NCBI GenBank assembly: GCA_029262835.1
Contig: JAJCYQ010000023.1
Span: 1 to 64,000 of the forward strand
Length of the DNA stretch: 64,000 nucleotides
Direction: 5' to 3'
Origin: Bacteroidota bacterium
Lineage (GTDB): Bacteria; Bacteroidota; Rhodothermia; Rhodothermales; UBA10348
The translations under genes and the position numbers were made by a program. The notes under the pieces are model-generated. The model was not told the origin of the DNA, did not search any database, and saw only the letters and a program-made list of their open reading frames with translations. This document shows, piece by piece, positions 62,309 to 64,000 of the stretch; the first letter of the stretch is position 1; each line of letters opens with the position of its first letter.

Positions 62309-64000
62309 TTATTTGATGATGACGAACTTGCCACGCTGAACGTCGCCGTCGTCAAGGTCTTTCACGGTGAACAGGTAAAGGCCTCCAGCGAGCCCCAGGC
62401 CGTTGTCGGACAACAGGTCCCAGGAATGTTCACCACCAGGCTGGATGCGACCAGGCGCGCTGAAGTCGTCAAACCACCGGGTATCCCCGATGTAAGTCTC
62501 AGCGTCATGATCGAGTGTCGCTACGATTTCACCCGCGAGCGTGTAGATCCTGATCTGGGATCGCGGCGGGAGATTGTAAAAATTGAGTTTGCGCGTCCGG
62601 TTCGAGTCGCCGTCCCAGGCGGCATTGACGCGGTAGGGGTTGGGATAGACGCCGACCTCCTGCGTGCCTTCATCATCGGCGGGCGTGCCAGGGAACACCC
62701 GGATGCTGTTCGCCACACGGGATGACTCGAACGGATTGAGCCCGGCGTCCGGGTCTCCACGGTCGAATGCCGTCACGGCAAACAGGTACTGCCAGCCGTT
62801 ACGCAGGTCACGCGCTTCAAAACGATACCAATATTCGGTCGGGTCGCCCTCGAACTGGCGGGCCTCGTCGAGTTCGACTTCTCCGAAGCCGTTGTTGAAG
62901 CCGGTCCGATTTCCGGCCACGTCGTACTGTGCAATGAGTGACGCCGCGTCGGCGATATTGCCTCCGCGATCGTCACCGGGATCCGAGCGGTAGAGCCGGT
63001 AGCCTTCGAAGTCCTGTTCACCCGTTACGGGATCAACCGATTCTTCAGCCGTCCGGTCCCAGTAGAGTGCCACAACCGGGGTATCGGTCGCCGGGTCCCG
63101 CTCGAATTCAACGCGGACACGGGGCGATGCCGGGGGCTCCGGAATCAGATACCGATCCAGCACGCCGTTTCCATTCACATCCTCGCCAGCATCGAGCCGG
63201 CCATTGAAGTTATTGTCCTCGCCGCCATACGTGCGCCGGGCCCACTGGATATTGTTGGCAAGCAGGGCGCGGGTTTCGGGCGTATCGACTGACTTGCCAC
63301 CTGGACCTTGGAATTCCTCTGGTTTGAGGGCGGCAACGAGCGCGAACGTGACCTGGAGGGTATCGCCGGGGAGGACCTGGGGGACGGGTCCCATGGGCGT
63401 CAGGCCAATCCAGTTACCTGCCGAAATCTGTCCATCGGTCCGAAGGCGCGTGAACCAGGCCTCTTCTGCGTCTTCAAGTTCTGCCTCGGACCCAAATTCG
63501 GCGGGATTTGGAAACGGCGTGGACATGCGGCGGTAGCGCTCGTCGTCATTTCCGGGTCGGTTCAGTTCGTCGCTTCCTCCCGAGAAAAGCCACCAGCGCG
63601 GGTTGACTACGGGGGGCTGCAGGCCGTCTGCAACGAACTCATCGGCTACGGCCGGATGGAAAAAGCGCTTGCGGCCGGTCGCGGGATCACGCCACTCGGC
63701 GCCAAGGACAGCGACCGATCCGTACGTGTTCAGAGTCTCTTCGGCGCCACCCGCATTGAATGCGTACATGGTCTGGAGCGAATCAATGTACCCGAGTCCG
63801 CCTTTGTTGAAGAACGCGCCACCGGTGTCGTTCGTGGTATTCACATTGCGCACCACGAGGTCGTGGAAGAGGCCTACGTATACGTCCTCCCATGCGGCTA
63901 CCGACGTGTTGATGATGTCGAAGTTCAAAATGGCAAACGACTCCGTGAACGGAAAATTCCACGCGAATGTGGACATTTCAACGGTCATGCCGAGCCGGCC
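62309..64000 (-). CDS. C-terminal part of a large T9SS-exported protein
   Basis: At least 563 residues; the frame stays open to the window edge, so the gene starts outside. The visible part has an acidic calcium-loop-like segment (EDNNFNGRLDAGEDVNGNG, dockerin/EF-hand-like), a fibronectin-like section (VALYWDRTAEESVDPVTGEQDFEGYRLYRS) and a C-terminal T9SS tail (VGVYPNPYRVNAAW, IRIYTLAGEIVATL, LAGGLYLFTVKD). It is surface-exported cargo. It lies 17 bases before the next cargo gene and is probably cotranscribed with it. Confidence 0.85.
   Translation of the reverse strand, partial: GRLGMTVEMSTFAWNFPFTESFAILNFDIINTSVAAWEDVYVGLFHDLVVRNVNTTNDTGGAFFNKGGLGYIDSLQTMYAFNAGGAEETLNTYGSVAVLGAEWRDPATGRKRFFHPAVADEFVADGLQPPVVNPRWWLFSGGSDELNRPGNDDERYRRMSTPFPNPAEFGSEAELEDAEEAWFTRLRTDGQISAGNWIGLTPMGPVPQVLPGDTLQVTFALVAALKPEEFQGPGGKSVDTPETRALLANNIQWARRTYGGEDNNFNGRLDAGEDVNGNGVLDRYLIPEPPASPRVRVEFERDPATDTPVVALYWDRTAEESVDPVTGEQDFEGYRLYRSDPGDDRGGNIADAASLIAQYDVAGNRTGFNNGFGEVELDEARQFEGDPTEYWYRFEARDLRNGWQYLFAVTAFDRGDPDAGLNPFESSRVANSIRVFPGTPADDEGTQEVGVYPNPYRVNAAWDGDSNRTRKLNFYNLPPRSQIRIYTLAGEIVATLDHDAETYIGDTRWFDDFSAPGRIQPGGEHSWDLLSDNGLGLAGGLYLFTVKDLDDGDVQRGKFVIIK

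Noticed and set aside
1..64000. CRISPR arrays, tRNA or rRNA genes, prophage
   Set aside because: No spaced repeat series, cloverleaf or phage gene seen in the gaps, which are all below 300 bases.

Overview
The window reads as chromosome of a free-living Gram-negative bacterium in the Bacteroidota/Rhodothermota group (Rhodothermales-like; inference). Support: type IX secretion (T9SS) C-terminal sorting tails, a PorV-type outer-membrane protein, TonB receptors with an N-terminal carboxypeptidase-regulatory domain, an Mrp ATPase without the usual CXXC, fairly GC-rich DNA, and very tight gene packing with many ATGA, TGATG and TAATG overlaps. No tRNA, rRNA, CRISPR array, prophage or complete insertion sequence was found, and no gene-free stretch reaches 300 bases.

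Layout. 1-3040: end of the alpha ribosomal operon (rpsM tail, rpsK, rpsD, rpoA, rplQ) closed by a strong terminator; L17 carries a long acidic heptad-like tail. 3060-6900: a RelA/SpoT-type alarmone enzyme behind a TATAAT box that almost touches its ATG and a 20-bp-phased direct repeat, then an HU-like protein, ruvX and def; ruvX and def both contain long perfect inverted repeats. 6900-14280 (minus): biotin carrier protein, SDR epimerase, znuA-znuC-znuB, a His-rich exported peptide, a TonB receptor and a lipoprotein, together a zinc-uptake locus. 14370-16100: pfkA-menG. 16075-16876 (minus): an anti-sigma kinase/STAS pair. 17026-22008: an exported four-repeat protein, prmA, ppx-like, mrp, nfu. 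22039-24852 (minus): M28 peptidase and DUF58 protein. 24896-27858: pyrR, pyrB, a solitary HsdR-N-like nuclease domain, a HAL2-type phosphatase. 27830-29551: aminotransferase and guanine deaminase, followed by a 177-bp MITE-like element. 29756-35532 (minus): tamB-aroB. 35531-38169: MnmM-like methyltransferase, NRDE protein, hydrolase-OsmC fusion. 38132-49873 (minus): TolC, membrane fusion protein, RND pump, mpl, HtrA, an unrecognised protein and a dipeptide epimerase. 49966-52027: manC, a collagen-motif lipoprotein and a small hypothetical gene. 52052-64000 (minus): a translationally coupled secretion/receptor cluster with PorV, a large TonB receptor, lipoproteins and T9SS cargo.

How the genes fit together. 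Two themes stand out. One is envelope work: zinc import across both membranes, drug-type efflux, outer-membrane biogenesis (TamB), periplasmic proteolysis (HtrA), recycling of murein peptides (Mpl and L-Ala-D/L-Glu epimerase) and T9SS surface proteins. The other is core growth control: the alpha operon, alarmone synthesis, pyrimidine synthesis and Fe-S cluster assembly.

No large undescribed defence or mobile system is evident. The most unusual signals are the MITE-like element with its 18-bp terminal repeat recurring intact inside the DUF58 gene, the two intragenic palindromes in ruvX-def, the repeat-plus-TATAAT arrangement upstream of the alarmone gene, the RND pump with about six additional predicted membrane helices, and the unrecognised 324-residue protein in the murein-peptide context.
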